From Gavia stellata (taxonomy: Eukaryota > Chordata > Aves > Gaviiformes > Gaviidae): a stretch of 64,000 nt of DNA. Shown piece by piece: positions 46,080 through 59,771 of the stretch. Positions within the stretch are counted from its first letter, which is position 1; each line of letters begins with the position of its first letter. The notes under the pieces were generated by a model. It saw only the letters and a program-made list of their open reading frames with translations. It did not search any database and was not told where the DNA came from. A program made the position numbers and the translations under genes. The stretch covers positions 34,080,329 to 34,144,328 of the forward strand of contig NC_082603.1 of assembly GCF_030936135.1 (NCBI RefSeq), given 5' to 3'.

Positions 46080-49000
46080 TTTCTGACTGTCAAATACTGA
46101 TACCAGTGTAGTAGTAACTGACAACAGGAATATTTATTCCCTGAGTAGCATTAATCTACTTCAATTCTGTCTACATTCAAAGGAACGGTAATGCCTTTAT
46201 TTCTCCATGGTGTCTGAACTCGCTAATCCTGATACCAAAGTGGATTACAGTGTCATTTCCACGCATTCAGACGGATGTGCAACACATAGATAATTGCACA
46301 GAACAGCAAAAGAAAGGGAATTTATTTAGGTTGCCAAGCTGGAGGTGGTCTCTATACAGCCTTAAATCCTTGATTCAATTTCAGGTTTGCCCGTCAGTCC
46401 TGTTGGCTCGTGCGCTGAGTGAGGCTTGGCGAGCTTGTGGCCTTGCTTCGTGCACAGTTTAAACATCAGAAGCTGGGCTTCCACCCGAGTAATGCTTTGA
46501 TGCCTGTTCAGCACGATTCATCATGTATTCATAGAGTGGAATTACTATATAATGCTTTAAAAGAATTACAAGTTTTAGTAGATACTGTTTTTAATGATGC
46601 AACAGCATGGAGCAAGTATAGGCTTTCCACTGGCATCTTGTATTTTTGAATTTAATAAAATTTAACAAATGAAAGCTTGGATGATTTACTGAAAATGAAA
46701 TAAAAACTATTGTGAGGAAGAAGCTGATATTAAACATTCTAATTTGAAAACCCCTTTGACTGATTAATATTTTATGTGCACTGAAGCATCCTCAAAAATT
46801 AAATATGAATGAATGGTAAGAAACCTTGCAGTACTATGAAATATTGAGATTTTATAATTTCAAGTGCAAATGTCTGCCTAGGGATTCTTGATTACTTTTA
46901 ATGAAGATGACACTGTACGCATGATCAGCATGAGTGCTTCTTAAATAAAAGAGTTCATAGAGTAGTATCTTCTGAAGGAAATCGCAGCAGAGGTTTATTT
47001 TGAATAAATGAGCAGCCTTTTCTCCAGAGGTTCCAAAGTATTTTATTTAGACAAAGTCCAACATGAATTGAGATTTAAAAAAAGGTCAAATAATTCTCTT
47101 CTGTTTTGAAACAGAAATTGGTTTAATTGTGTTCATTTACCAGGAGGAGTGGAGCACACTGCATAGTTTGTAAATGTTTTGTGAAAAAGCAGCTTGTAAT
47201 AATATTTACAGAGGGAATGAAAAATAGTAATTGCCTCTGTCATTGTTTTCATTTTGATAATGCGTGTGTGCGTGAGTCCTTTTTGATCTTTTTAATAGGT
47301 ACAACCCAACTGGCAGTGACATCACGTCATAAAAGGAATTAATACTACCATTATAAATTTCCTGGATTGTTTTTTTCTGAAAAGTTGGTTCCCTCCAGTT
47401 TAAATTCCGTTTTTACAGGGGAAATCTGCTCCCAAATTCGATTGTCTGCTCTGTTCTTCCGTCCTCATAGTATTACCCTACATTGACCATAAATTACAAG
47501 ATTGTGTGGATGCACGAGGGCCCAGGACTGTGCTTGTAGGTTTGTAGCAATTATCTTGTGTGTGTTCTGTATGGCTTCTTAGGTTGCAAAACATAAATCT
47601 GATGTCAGTCAATTCCAGATTTTAATTCTGTCCTCTACAGGCAGGATAGTGCGGTTCTCAGTCCAGCCTGCTCTCCTCTTCTCTGGGCTTGGAAGGTTGC
47701 ATCAGGGGTAAAACCAACTCAAAGTAGAGGAAAAACCTATCTTCAACAAAAATCTGGGCTGTTCCTAAACAGAGCCTGAAAGCTTTTTTCTTTTTCCTCT
47801 TCTTTCTTTTCTTTGCTTTGCAGCTCTTCTGCATTGTGATTTTTCTTGCATGTTTTCCTATATTTTTCAGTAATAACATTGACCACATTAAAAGTCCAGT
47901 CTGTTGAGAAATGCACAGTTTTTCCAAGCCTCCAACTCTGGTTGAGTGATAATCATATGACAAGATTGCATATTGGTACAGTCCCTTAAAAGCTTGAACT
48001 TTTTTCTAAACATCCAGAAATAAACTTCTACCTTAACTAGTGTGGAATGACTATGGAGTCCTGGCAGTCGAGGATAACTAGGTTGAAGTGATTGATGGGG
48101 TGTCTGTTTTCCTGCATCTCTGGGAGTGTGAAAGGACAGTTCAGATGAGGATGATCACGTACTCGTCATTTCATGACTAGGTACGGTAACGATCCTTTCT
48201 GTATCGTTAGTGCTCTGCATACGAAGGTGCTTTACAGTTTTGGCTCTTTAACCTTGTGCTTTTCCATCTTGACTGCCAAACCCAGTGAGTTACAAAAGCT
48301 AACTCCTTGCAGCAGGTTATTCAGCAGCGTCCCTTTGGATAGTGGATGGTTTATTTCTATGTTTTGACAAAGGATGAAGTCTAACATTAAGGATAGTTGT
48401 CTGCAGAGTGGTGGCACGGGGCAGTGTGGTGGTGGTTGGAAGGGATGCGAGAGCCGCCTGTGCAGCATCTTCTGGAGCCTCTTCGACTCTTCTGTCCCCC
48501 AAAGCTGTGTTACAGCGCTGTGCTGACACCTGAGTGGGTCCACATCAAGCTGATTAAATCCTTGGGGGTTATGTTTGTTTTTTAATAATCTGCAGAAGTG
48601 GATGAGTATTCAGTTAAAGGATTTCAGGTTTTCTTAGAAAAAGAACATGCCACCTTCTCTTTTGGTAACCTTTTAAAAAAAAAAAAACGAACCAAAAAAA
48701 CCCCACAAACCCCTTTGCAACCTGCAGTATTCTTGCTCCTTTTCTCAGCATTTTCACAAAGAAATTGAACTTTAGAAATAAATGAGAGTATTTTCAAAGG
48801 GCCAAAGGAGCACAGTTACTGAATATCGTCATACTTTTAAGATTAGAGGAGGAATTCAGAAAATGGAGAACAGGTGATGCTACTCGATCTATAGCATGGG
48901 TGTCTGCAAACTCAGGTATAAATTAGAAGAATTAATCTTTATACATCTGCTTTTAATAATTTTGTCTCTTTTCAGTGAGTAAAAAGGAATCACACTGAGA

Positions 49001-52000
49001 AATAAATATTTGATTTACCTTCAATACCTATACAGTATTTTTGTTCAATATTATGTGCGCGTGTATTTGGTGCTGTCATCAAATGATGGGTCTTCATTAT
49101 CCTACAGTGAGTATATTTTGCAAAGGCTTCTTAAAAATAACAGCTTACAGAAGCTCATCATAGTGCAGGTCTGCTGGAGCTAGAAGTAGCACATTTCTCT
49201 CTTGAAAGCTCCAGGGTAAGCAGTGGGAGATCTGGGACAGCCCTGGCAGAAAAATCCTCCTGCAGTGACTCTGAGGATGTATGGCTTTAATGTGAAACCA
49301 CAGGAATCTGACCACATGGCAAAGAGTATCCCATACCGTGAAAGAGCTGCAAAAAGATACTCCACTGACTAAGGAAAAGGTGCCTGTGTGGAAACTAAAA
49401 AAACCCTGCATTGTAATCTGAGGTGTTGTCTTTGGACAGGTGAAATGCCTCTAGAGATTTTTTTTTATGGGGAATTCTTACAAATTTCAACTGCTAATTT
49501 GTAGCATCGATTTTCAAACACAGAAATCATTCAGATGTTGTTCATCTCAGTATTGTTAATCAGCAGGTCATCAGAAGAGTACATACTCTGATTTTTAAAT
49601 TGAGGTTCACTCTAATTTCTTCCTACTTAGTGTTTGAGAGATAAAAATATTTATAATTGCAGCAAAACTAATTTTTGGAAGGCTGAAATCATTATTTTTA
49701 GTTAGGAAATACTGTAGGCTGTTCATTCAATGATAGTGAATGACACTTGTTTTCATGGTGTGTATGTATTTATTTAAGATGATAAATACTGGTTTGCCAA
49801 TATTCATATAATTAGAGCAGCAGATTAGAAATTCTGGTTAGTGTTCTGACTTTTTTCACAAGCCTTTTAGGCTACTTAGTCTTCTTTTCTTCAAATACAA
49901 TTTATAGTAAGGTTGCTGTTGTGGCAAGAGAAACAAGCAGAGCTGAGGTGGTTTTTATGTTTTGAAGCCCTGGTTGAATGACTCCCTGAATAATGACATT
50001 TGTCAGGAAGTCTTGGAGACCAATGTAGTATCTACAAAAATTTGTATTTAAATGTCAAATCGTGGACTCTGTTTAACTGAAATAATTGTGCATACCTGAA
50101 GAGCCCCCGCCTGAACGCTGCTAATGTTAAGCAAACATGAACTGTCTAATGTTCTTCATATGGAGAAACGGACCACATAGGTTGTCTACATTGGGGAGAC
50201 CCTGTATAGACATGGAAAAGGGAGGTATGCCAAAGAGCCATCTCTCTCCTTTTTTATTAGGATGACTTTCTTTGTAAAAACAAAATGAGAACACTAAAAA
50301 GTGAAATATGAAAAAGCTCTTTCGCTTGGTGCCAAGCACACCTCAGTCTGCGGCAGGTCCCTCTGGCCCAAGCCCTCTCCATCTCAACAGCTCCCTTGGT
50401 GGAACTGTCCCATCTTTTGGGATCCGCAGTCAAGGACCCTGCAGCCCCACCCTTGGCTTGAAGACTCCTGGGTTAGTAAAACAATGAGAGTGCAAGATAA
50501 AGGACCCTTCTTTGCAAAGTATCTGATAATTTTTTGCTCCTGAAGGCTGGATGCAGAAATTCTCGTGGGATGGCTTGGCAGGAGTGCTACAGAAAATGCT
50601 GAGGAGAGTTTTGCTGTTCTACAGCCTCTTTCCTCATTAAATCTGGAGCTTTCTCTCCCTTTTCTGGGTTGGAGTCTACTCTGCTCTTGATTAACACTGG
50701 AGGTTTTGTTTGAGTTTTGGTTGTTGGGTTTTTTTTTCCCTTCCCCCTCTTTCATGTAAATGATGTCTTGCTATTTTACTTGCTTTTTTCCTTTTTTAAT
50801 TAGAAGAATAAATGCTTGCATTCATGCACAAATTGCTTTGAAGTGCTGTAGGAATTCAATTCACAAGCCTCTCCTTAGTCTCAATCGTTAAATTTTTTTT
50901 TGATAACCGATAACATCTAATGGCTCCGCTCTTTCCAAAAGATTACATTTGTTTTCTGCGGGTTGCTCAACCTCCTTCTGTGTCCCGAGATAACAAGTTA
51001 AACACGAGGAAGAACGGTTAATCGGCCAGCTCCCATTGAGCGTTCCTGCAAGGTTTTGTTTCCCGGAGGGGTGACTCATGCTTGGACCACAGCTCTATGA
51101 AAGAACGAGGGAAAAGTAGTCCAAGGGACTAATTGACCGCCGTTCAGCAGGAGCCAGCTGAAAGTGGGTTGCTGGATGCCGTGGGCCAGCTCTGCTCCTC
51201 TGGCCATTGTCCTTCAGAGCGTGGGGGTTATCGCCGACCAGAATGAGCCCCAGCGATTCACCTGGAAAAGTGGTTTAGCAGTTTCTTCTAGAAATCATCA
51301 TCTTTGCTTTACTGACCTAGCAATTATTTGCTACTTTGTGTCTGTACATTATTTTTTGGGGTCCAGGATAAAGCATTTACTTCTGTTGTAGATCTGTTTA
51401 ATCTTGTTGATGGTGTCAGGTGGTCGTCTGGCTCACAAAACATAAAGGGGAGAAGTGGTCATGTAATTTAGTCTGTTAGTGTGCTCGCTCCCTGAGTTCA
51501 TTGCACCCCGGTTTTGGAAGCAAGAGGAGAAATACCCTATTTCCAGTGCTGGTTGATGGGTGATTCTCTTTTCTTAGCAGCTAAGTTTAGTGAAGTATTG
51601 TTTCCTAAAGCTCAGAGAGAGTACCAGGGGATTTCAAATTTCCAAGTCAGAAAGAGGGCAAATTAAACTAACTCTTCTCTGTTTTTGTAAGCATCTTTTT
51701 GTAAGCAACCGTGTAAGCAATGGTTTTAGTGTGAGAGTCACAGCTCTGGGACTGGCATCGTGTCCTCAGAGAATCGGAGAGTGGCTGAGGTGGGATGGGA
51801 CTTCCTGAGGTCTTCCTGCCCTGCTCGGCCAAGGCACCTGTCCCGTTGGGTTTGGGTACCTCCAAGGATGGGAGTCCCCAAGCCCCTGGGTAGCTCTTCC
51901 ACGAGCATGTGGTGTTCCTCGGCACGTGAGCCTGCAGGTGTAGGGAGAGCTTTGCACGTGTAACGCATGCTGCTACGAGAGCCTGTTCCTGTACATGCAC

Positions 52001-55000
52001 TCAGGCTGCCCGTGCCCTGGATGCCGTTTCCACTTACCATTCGTAGGCAAACGCGGATCCTTTCCCGGTCTGTACTCCTTTGGCTCCCACAGCCGCTGCA
52101 TAAACCAGGTTTGATTTGAGAAGTGTTTTGGGAGGCTACGTCTGCAGGTGGGATATAGCCCCAGTACGTGCAGCAATTATTTCTTTCTAACCCATAAAAT
52201 ATTCTGACGTTAAACTGGAAGATTTTTTAATATATATGCCATCCTGTAAACCTCTGTCAAGAGCTCGATTTTCTAGCCACAGCACCTACATGAGCCAGCG
52301 TGCCAAAACCAGCCGTGTGAAAATGGGGAAATGAGTTAACCCGCACAGCTCAGCAGCCGGAGGTATCACCCTCTGCAGGCACCACTGCTCCGGGCCACAC
52401 GCCTGCGTCGGGCGTGCAGGTCTCAAAGCGCTTCGTCGGGTTTGGTGGGGTCTTGCACCTGAGAGCTGGTATGACTGAACTCACCTCTGCCTGGGCAGCA
52501 TGAGGCGGTCAAGTTTAAGTCAACTTTAAGCCCTGGCTCAGTTTGAAATGTAACAGTTATTTGAAAATAACTTTACATCCAGGCTGGAGAGAATGATTAA
52601 GATAATAATTGATGCAAAGTGTTTATCTTCTTGAGTTCATTTTTTAACTTCTTTTAAAATTTAATTGAGAAATTAAACCTCGTAAGAATTTAGGAGGGCA
52701 AAGCATTGCTCCTGCTCATTTCTGCTCAAAAAAGGAAGGGTATGGATTATATCAAAGAAAAACAATAAAAATGAGGTATGTAAACAGGTGACCTTAAAAC
52801 TCTTCTATTTATTAATACAAATAATATTATCATATGAGAGTACTCTTGTACTTTTTATTACAGACACTGAGTCGTGCAGGAAGGTATTTAAGTACAGACA
52901 GTCTCTTTCAGGTTGTTACTCATCTATAATTTTTCTCTTGGAAAAAAGTGTGGATGCCTTGCATGGAAACAGCTGAGAACTGAGTGGAGTGTGTGTTAAA
53001 GTTTTAAACTTCTGTGTCTTTCTGAGCGCAGGCAATGTTAGACAGTTACTGTTAAGAAGCACTGCGGCAGCGGTTGCAGGGGAAGGCTGTTATCATGGTA
53101 TTTGTCGTGTATGTGTTGATGGTTCTTGCTGAGAGATCCTGAAAAATGATACTTTTGGACATTTAAAGAAAACAGTTCTGTAATTATGTTAGCATCAGCC
53201 CATTCATTTTATGCACAGAAGTTTAGTGTCGTGATTTATGATCTATAAATTCCTATGTTTAAGCTTGTCGTTCTTGCATTTTTTTTTCGGATTCAAGTAG
53301 ATCTCTTTAATACCTCACTCCAGCCTTAGTGTTCCTGTGCTGCAGCATTTCTCCAGACAAAACCCAACAGCTTCTGCCATGATTGTGTTAAACAGATCCG
53401 GAAACAAAATCACGTGCTCTCAGTGTGTGTCTGTATGTCCCTTTGTTTTTTGAGGTTTTTTTGACCTTGCTGTAAAATTATACAGTCCTAGCTGGAATGT
53501 TACATACATTGAACCATGTTTCTTCTGCATACTTGGTGTATATTGAATTCATGACCAAATTGAACAAGAACAGTAATTATACTAAAATGGTATCGAGCTC
53601 TTTAAGCTATGGGATTGCATCTATTTACATGTATTGGTTTGCTGCTCAAATGTTTCCCTATTTTTAGTTAGTCATTTTGACGTGAGCTTGAAAACAAACC
53701 AGAAAAATGAAACCCAGAGTTCTCCCAATAGAATGAAGTTTCAGGTCAGTTTTGCTCCTGATGAATGCTCAAATTTGTGTTCCTTTAAAGGGAAGAAGAC
53801 CAACAAAATGCAGTGAGTTGAAAAATGTCCAGTAATCAAAAGGTTCTCAACCTGAAAAAACCCATATAAATATTTTAAGCTTCGCATCCTGGAGGCTGGA
53901 ATGAGGAGTAAGTGCAGGGAGAAAAAATCTAATCCTATTGAGAAGACCATCTGCTTTATATTTTAAGGTTGGGTAGCACGCCTTTCCTTTTTCTGAAATA
54001 CTGCCATATACATTGTCATGAGTATAACCTTAGTCAAGTTACATTGACTAAATGAATAATCTTTTTAACATGTGGAACTAATTTTCTTAGGGTATTTTCC
54101 CCTCTCACTCTTTTTTCCTCCCTCTTCTCTGGTCCCTTGAAAAAGAAGACAAAAAAGTCTGCCGGTTCTTGATTGCATTTTTGGCAGCTACTCAGTTTTC
54201 CATAGTTTTCTCTCCTTGCAAATGCCTGAAGTTTTCCAAGGAAACACGTTTATAAGAATTGTGCTCTACTTTGACTCTTTTCAAGCAATGTCGTACCTCC
54301 TTACCATCTCCCCTTCTGAATACGACTCTTGAAATGATCCCAAAGGCTTTTACTTCCCACAGGCTAATGATAGTAGATAAATTATAAATGCTAACTGGGA
54401 TGCTTTCTACCATCAAAATTAAGATAAAACCTGAATACCAGTTCTTCTGTTGTTCCCTGTGTTGCACAAAACATTTTACTCCAGTGCTGGCTGCGGAGCG
54501 GGGAGCAGAGATGCGATGGGCCAACTCAGCACGTGGCAGAAAATGACGATTGATTCGTAAATAGTGAATTGGTAAGCAGTCTTCATTAAGATAAAAGTTG
54601 GGGAGGGAGATGATGTTTTCCTGCTTAAAACCTTCTCAGATATTGGGGAATGTATGCACCTATGAAGGTATGTGTATGAGCACATGGAGATACACGTCTG
54701 CAAATGCATGCACTCTTGCATCTTGAGTGGCAGGAGGTTCTGCGTTCACTTTACTTATGGAAAAGCTATGGCTGATAGCCTCAGCGTTCTCTCACAATTG
54801 ATCTTTTTTTCCACAAATTCCTCCTCATTCCAGGTAATCTTGTGTAAATTTTATACGTAAAATAAGCAAAATCATTTAAATGAAGCTGCCAAAGGAGTCT
54901 TTCAAATGATGACGCGGTTTAACAACACTCCAGCAACGTATATAATTGAGCACAGACCAGCTTTGCCCATTAGTGACATACAGAGCTCCCCTAAGCAAAA

Positions 55001-57726
55001 CATTCACATTTCTCTTTGTCTACCTGTCTAATAAAGATACCTGTTGCTGCTTGACAAATAACGTAATGAAAAAAGCATTAATTAGTTAAATTCTTCCTGA
55101 AAACTTGTTCTTTTCTGAAACCCACAGAAAGAGAAAGGCATTTGCAGTGTGATGTTGGCATGTTTGGCGTGATGTGATACCGCGTCCGTCCGTGGGCTGA
55201 GCAGGGTCTGTAATACCGGGCTGCTGCTGTCATTGTTCTCATCCGACCGTCTCTGCCTTTTGCTGTGTTTTTCCTCCAATTTACTTTAGTTTCTTATATG
55301 TATATTGTAAATTCTTAGAGGAAAAACATGAAGCATGTGCTTGATCTCAGGGGAACGCACTATTCAATGTTTCTCGGTTTTAGAAAATGGTAACAAAACA
55401 TAATGTGATATGGCTTCAGACACTGCAAAAATAAACTCCAGACAGAAGCCACAGGTTTCCCTCAAAACAATCTCACTCCACAAGTTTCATCAGGAAAAGG
55501 ATTTGTTATATATTTGTTTCCTCACCACTTTTTAAAACATTAACCTTTAAAATAAGAAACAGACCCTGGTTAGTAGCTGCTTGAAGTTTAAAAAGTATTG
55601 CAGCTCTGCTGAGCTAATACTGTGTATATTTGACACATGTACATTTTGCTACTGCTGTTTTTTATACATTTTTAATATAGTTGAGTTTTTGCATCCTGTC
55701 ATTACCCAAATATGACAGGTAACAGCAGCCTATGTCCTAAATCTGCTGAAAGTTGTGGGGTTTTTTCTTTTTAAAGTCTTGAGGTATAGATCCCAAAACA
55801 GCTTCAATATATTTACAGCTCAGTGGATATTTTACTAATCCTGAATTTGTTTTTCCTGATTCTCTTTGTCTCTGAAAGTGTTATTTTTGTCGGTGGGGAG
55901 ATGGATCCGTATCTCGTCTGGCAAATAAAGTGATGTGCAAATGGTTGGCTGCTCTGCGGAGCAGTTGGTGCTTGTATTTGGTTGGGGACCTTTGGAGGTT
56001 TGGGAGTGGTGGCTTTTTTTGTTTGTTTTGATGCAGTGCTGACAGTCAAACTGGGGGCTTTTGAAGTGTTTTCTCACTGCAGTACATTGCTGCTGCGTTT
56101 ATTTTAATTCAAGGAACTGATGGAACAAGCCAGTTAATATTTTACTTTTTATGCTAAGCTTGGTTTAGAGTCATCTCCCAGGTTTAAAACTGAGTTGCCT
56201 TTGGCTTCAGATTATGAATAAAAGTCTCCTAAGCCTTGTTTAGGCACGCCACGAAGCTAAACCTGAGCTACCCTTTATCTCTGGCTTGGTGGGAAACCTG
56301 ACTCCATCCTACCCGGAGATATGGGTTTGGGTGCTGTGCCCATTCATCACTGTCAGACCCCACCTGTGGGAGGCATTAGATGGTGGTGGCCCAAATCTTC
56401 CCTGTCCCCGCCCCAAGGACCCCTGCCCTTGGATCCCCTCATCGCTTCCCCATTTATCTCGCTTATCAAATATTTGCCCTGTTGTTCAAAGGTAAGAGTG
56501 GGGCAGGCTGGTAGCACCGAGAAGCGCTTGATTGCAGTTAAAGTCATTGAAGGACATATCTAGATACCACAGCAGAATATTTTCTAGGAAGTTGCAAGTG
56601 CTTTGACCCAGACGGGTAATAAACGAGCTTAGGAAAGCAAGAGTCTCTAACGTGTTGAAAATGTGTATTAGTAAACCAAACACCAGCTTTCCCCGGACTC
56701 CATCCAGGCCGTGGTCATTCTGTGCAGGCTCGTGGGGACACATCGCTCGGCTCTCCTGAAGCCTTCATGTCTCGGAGCTGTCACAGATCACCAGAAATCC
56801 TGCGGCAGTCCCTGCAGATACCGTGATTTTTCTCTTTCTAGGCTTCTGTTTGTGTAGCTAAATGCGAGCGTCGTGTTCGATAAGGGAAGGGGAGGATTAA
56901 GAGCATGAGTGATGTGTCTAGCATTGTGCTGCAGGATTCAGGTGTTGCCGCAGGCGCGGGGGCCCCGGGGATGGCTCAGGGCTTTGTGCTCAGCCCCCGC
57001 CTGCCCCACGGACTTAAAATGTGGGTATAAAACAGCAGGTGATAGATACAGCCAGCCAGCCAAGTGTTATTTCTCTCTGATCATCTCAAATGTTTAAGTA
57101 ATTTGGAAAGAAAATTACACTTTCACTGACTTTCTAATTTAGACCTGGCTAAATCCAGAATTAATGTTATTTCTCAAGTTTACTTTCAGAACAAGGTATG
57201 GAAAATGCAGATGCTTCAAAACTCATAAGTTTTGATGAAGTTGTCTCTTTTGTTTACTTCCGAATGTTGTGTTTGCAAACTGATGCTTTGTGACGGAAAT
57301 AGCTGAAGTGAATGAAGCAAAGTTTGCTTGCCGTGCTGGGTGAGTTGCAGCAGCACAAAATGCTGTTTTCTAAACCAATTCTTGAAATTTAATTCAGAGT
57401 TTGGATTGGAAAACAAAAGTTGCTTTTGTTTTCATTCATTTTTTTAAAGTTGAAAACCTTTGTGGAAATCCGCTTGATGAAACCAAGCGGTTGGAGTAGT
57501 TGAAGCACGGTGTGCACGTGCAGATGCATTGCAGCACGTGTGGGGCTGGAACACAACTGTGAAGTAACTGTTTTCAGTCCAGTACCTAAAATAAGTAGTG
57601 GATAGCATAGAGCGTGAAGTTTTGCCTTCTGCCCTGTGCCACAAGAACAAAGCTGTTGTCTTTCAAAGATGTCGCGTTTAAAGGAATTTGAGAATTCCTG
57701 AGAAAAAGAATCTTTTTCATGTAGTT

Positions 57727-57758
57727 GACCGATGTCAAGATATCGGTCAAGATATCAG
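57727..57758. repeat. Nested inverted and direct repeats around GATATC
   Basis: 'gaccgat' at 57727-57733 is matched by its exact reverse complement 'atcggtc' at 57742-57748, an 8-nt-loop inverted repeat. Overlapping it, 'gtcaagatatc' occurs twice, 12 bp apart. The structure is small and could be chance in a 64-kb window. Confidence 0.6.
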
Positions 57759-58427
57759 CAAGAACCTGAATATCTATAAAGATGATGATAAGCTTAAAAT
57801 AGCTGATCATGGCAAAAAGAGGGGGGGAACGCAATTGGAGAAAAATAAAATGAAATGCTGTTTCAGGACTTGAGGCGGTGTGTGATGAGGAGGCGTTGGG
57901 AGCGGTGGCGGGGAAGCAGATAGCTGCGTGTCTGGTGGAGCACCAGCTCGGCGGGGGGAAAGGCTGGAGGCCGAACCAGCGCAGCAGTTGCAGCCTTCGT
58001 GTGTTGTGAGAGTGAGTGGTGATGGGTTATGGCAAATAATCCCAGGCGAGCATCTCATTAAACACATGTGTAATTGTTCCTGTTGGAGTGAACTTAGCCT
58101 GCTGCCATCTGCTAAGCAGATTCAATTAAACAACGAGGGGTGGGAAGAATAAGGTACAGATGCTAATGCGCTGTGTAAACTATGATGGGCACGTTCTCTT
58201 AAATATTTAGACTGTTTTTGTAAGTTTGTAGAGCTGACTTACTCTTGGGTCTGTGAAGTTCCCTTAACTTCATTTGGAGGTTGCCACTTAGCTCAGTTTT
58301 TTTACTTAAAGTTAGATCACTTTTTAAGTTAGTGGAATTAGTTTAAATACAACAGGGAGATGTTTTTGGCTTTTGGCTTCGGGTGAAATTCTGCATAGGA
58401 ATTCTTGAATAGGGAGCAGATATCTCG

Positions 58428-58449
58428 AGTAACGAGTAACGAGTAACGG
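58428..58449. repeat. 7-bp tandem repeat, three copies
   Basis: Three head-to-tail copies of a GAGTAAC-type heptamer, with the last followed by GGG. It is not the vertebrate telomere repeat. Confidence 0.8.
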
Positions 58450-59753
58450 GACTGCACCCAGGTAGGGGCCGAGTAGTTAACACGTAGCCTCGGGGAGCTC
58501 GCTGTGTGACGCTTGCGTTTTCCTGGGTGGTTTCTCAATCCTTGTTGCATTTTTCCTGTTGGTTTAGGCTCATTGTCTGGGATGGCAGTTTGACCAACAG
58601 GGTCCTGCTCTACCTCCTCTCTGACACGCACAGAGCTTTTAATTAAAAAAGTAGAAGACACCATAACATTTTCGAGAACTTGGTTAAATTATAAATCAAG
58701 CAAAAAATAGGTTAAAAACCTAGCCCAGTGGCCAAATAAGTTCCTGCTGGCCCTGTGATTGTTACATAACCGTGTATAATGTTCTCTGGCATTATTTTAA
58801 AAGTTCATAAACATGGCTACGTGTTAAAGGGGTGGAGGAAGGGGTCAGCTTTGTGTTAAGGACAGAAAGCTCCATTCTCCGTAGCTGACAGTCTATTTCC
58901 TTCTCGCTCCTTTTGATGTCTGGAGACTAAATACTGCGTGGAGAGAAAAATTCAGTTCATTTAAAACATTTTGCATCAAAATGACATGCTTTAATGTATT
59001 TTCTTCTGATGTTTAAATTATCTTTTCATCTCATGGAGCGGGGGGGGAGGGAAGCCAACATGTTTGTAGTTAAAGTACCCAAGCAGAACTTTAAACAAAG
59101 GTCTGGAAGAAGAGGAAGTCTCAGTGTACGGGTGGCTTTTAAGAGTAGCTGCCTTTTTTTTTTTTTTTTCCTGCCCCCTCCCACCCTTGGCTCTCTGCGA
59201 CTTGTAAACTGAGGAGATTTATTGCTGCCCTTCCAAATGCTCCTTTAGAATTAAGAGTTCACATTTTTGAAATTCCTGAAGTCCTCAGGAGGGAGAGGGA
59301 TAAGGGAAAGTGATGATCGTCAGTGGAGCAGAGCACACGAAAGGAGTTTCCAGGCTGGTTTTGCCAGTTATAGTTGCACATAGCTGATTTCCTCCCAGTG
59401 AGGCTAAACCTGCATCAAGAAAACTCTTGGAGTTGTGGACATATGATTACACTGGATTTGGATGAAATTTAGACTTCTTTAGTAATTGCAGTTGTTATTG
59501 CTAATAATTTGGAGAGCTGACTCTGGCTTATTGTGTTGCTGTAATCATGAGTCTTAGTAATTTCACAATTATCATGTCAAGGGTGGGACTCAACAGGGTC
59601 TCAGGGTCTTTATGAATCACTGTCCTGTGCCAGATGTGGCCATGCCTACAGATATAAGGTCATGTGTTTGACTTCATGCTGATAGACGTGGTACCCACTC
59701 TGTCAGTGAAATCCTAGCTCCCCTTGAGGCTGGTAGAGAAAAATCCCTTCGAC

Positions 59754-59771
59754 TTTTTTTTTTTTTTTTTT
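59754..59771. repeat. Poly(T) run
   Basis: Eighteen consecutive T residues. On the minus strand this would be a poly(A) tail, but no retroposed sequence was recognised next to it. Confidence 0.9.

Noticed and set aside
58428..58449. Possible interstitial telomere repeat
   Set aside because: The heptamer GAGTAAC does not match TTAGGG or its complement, and there are only three copies.
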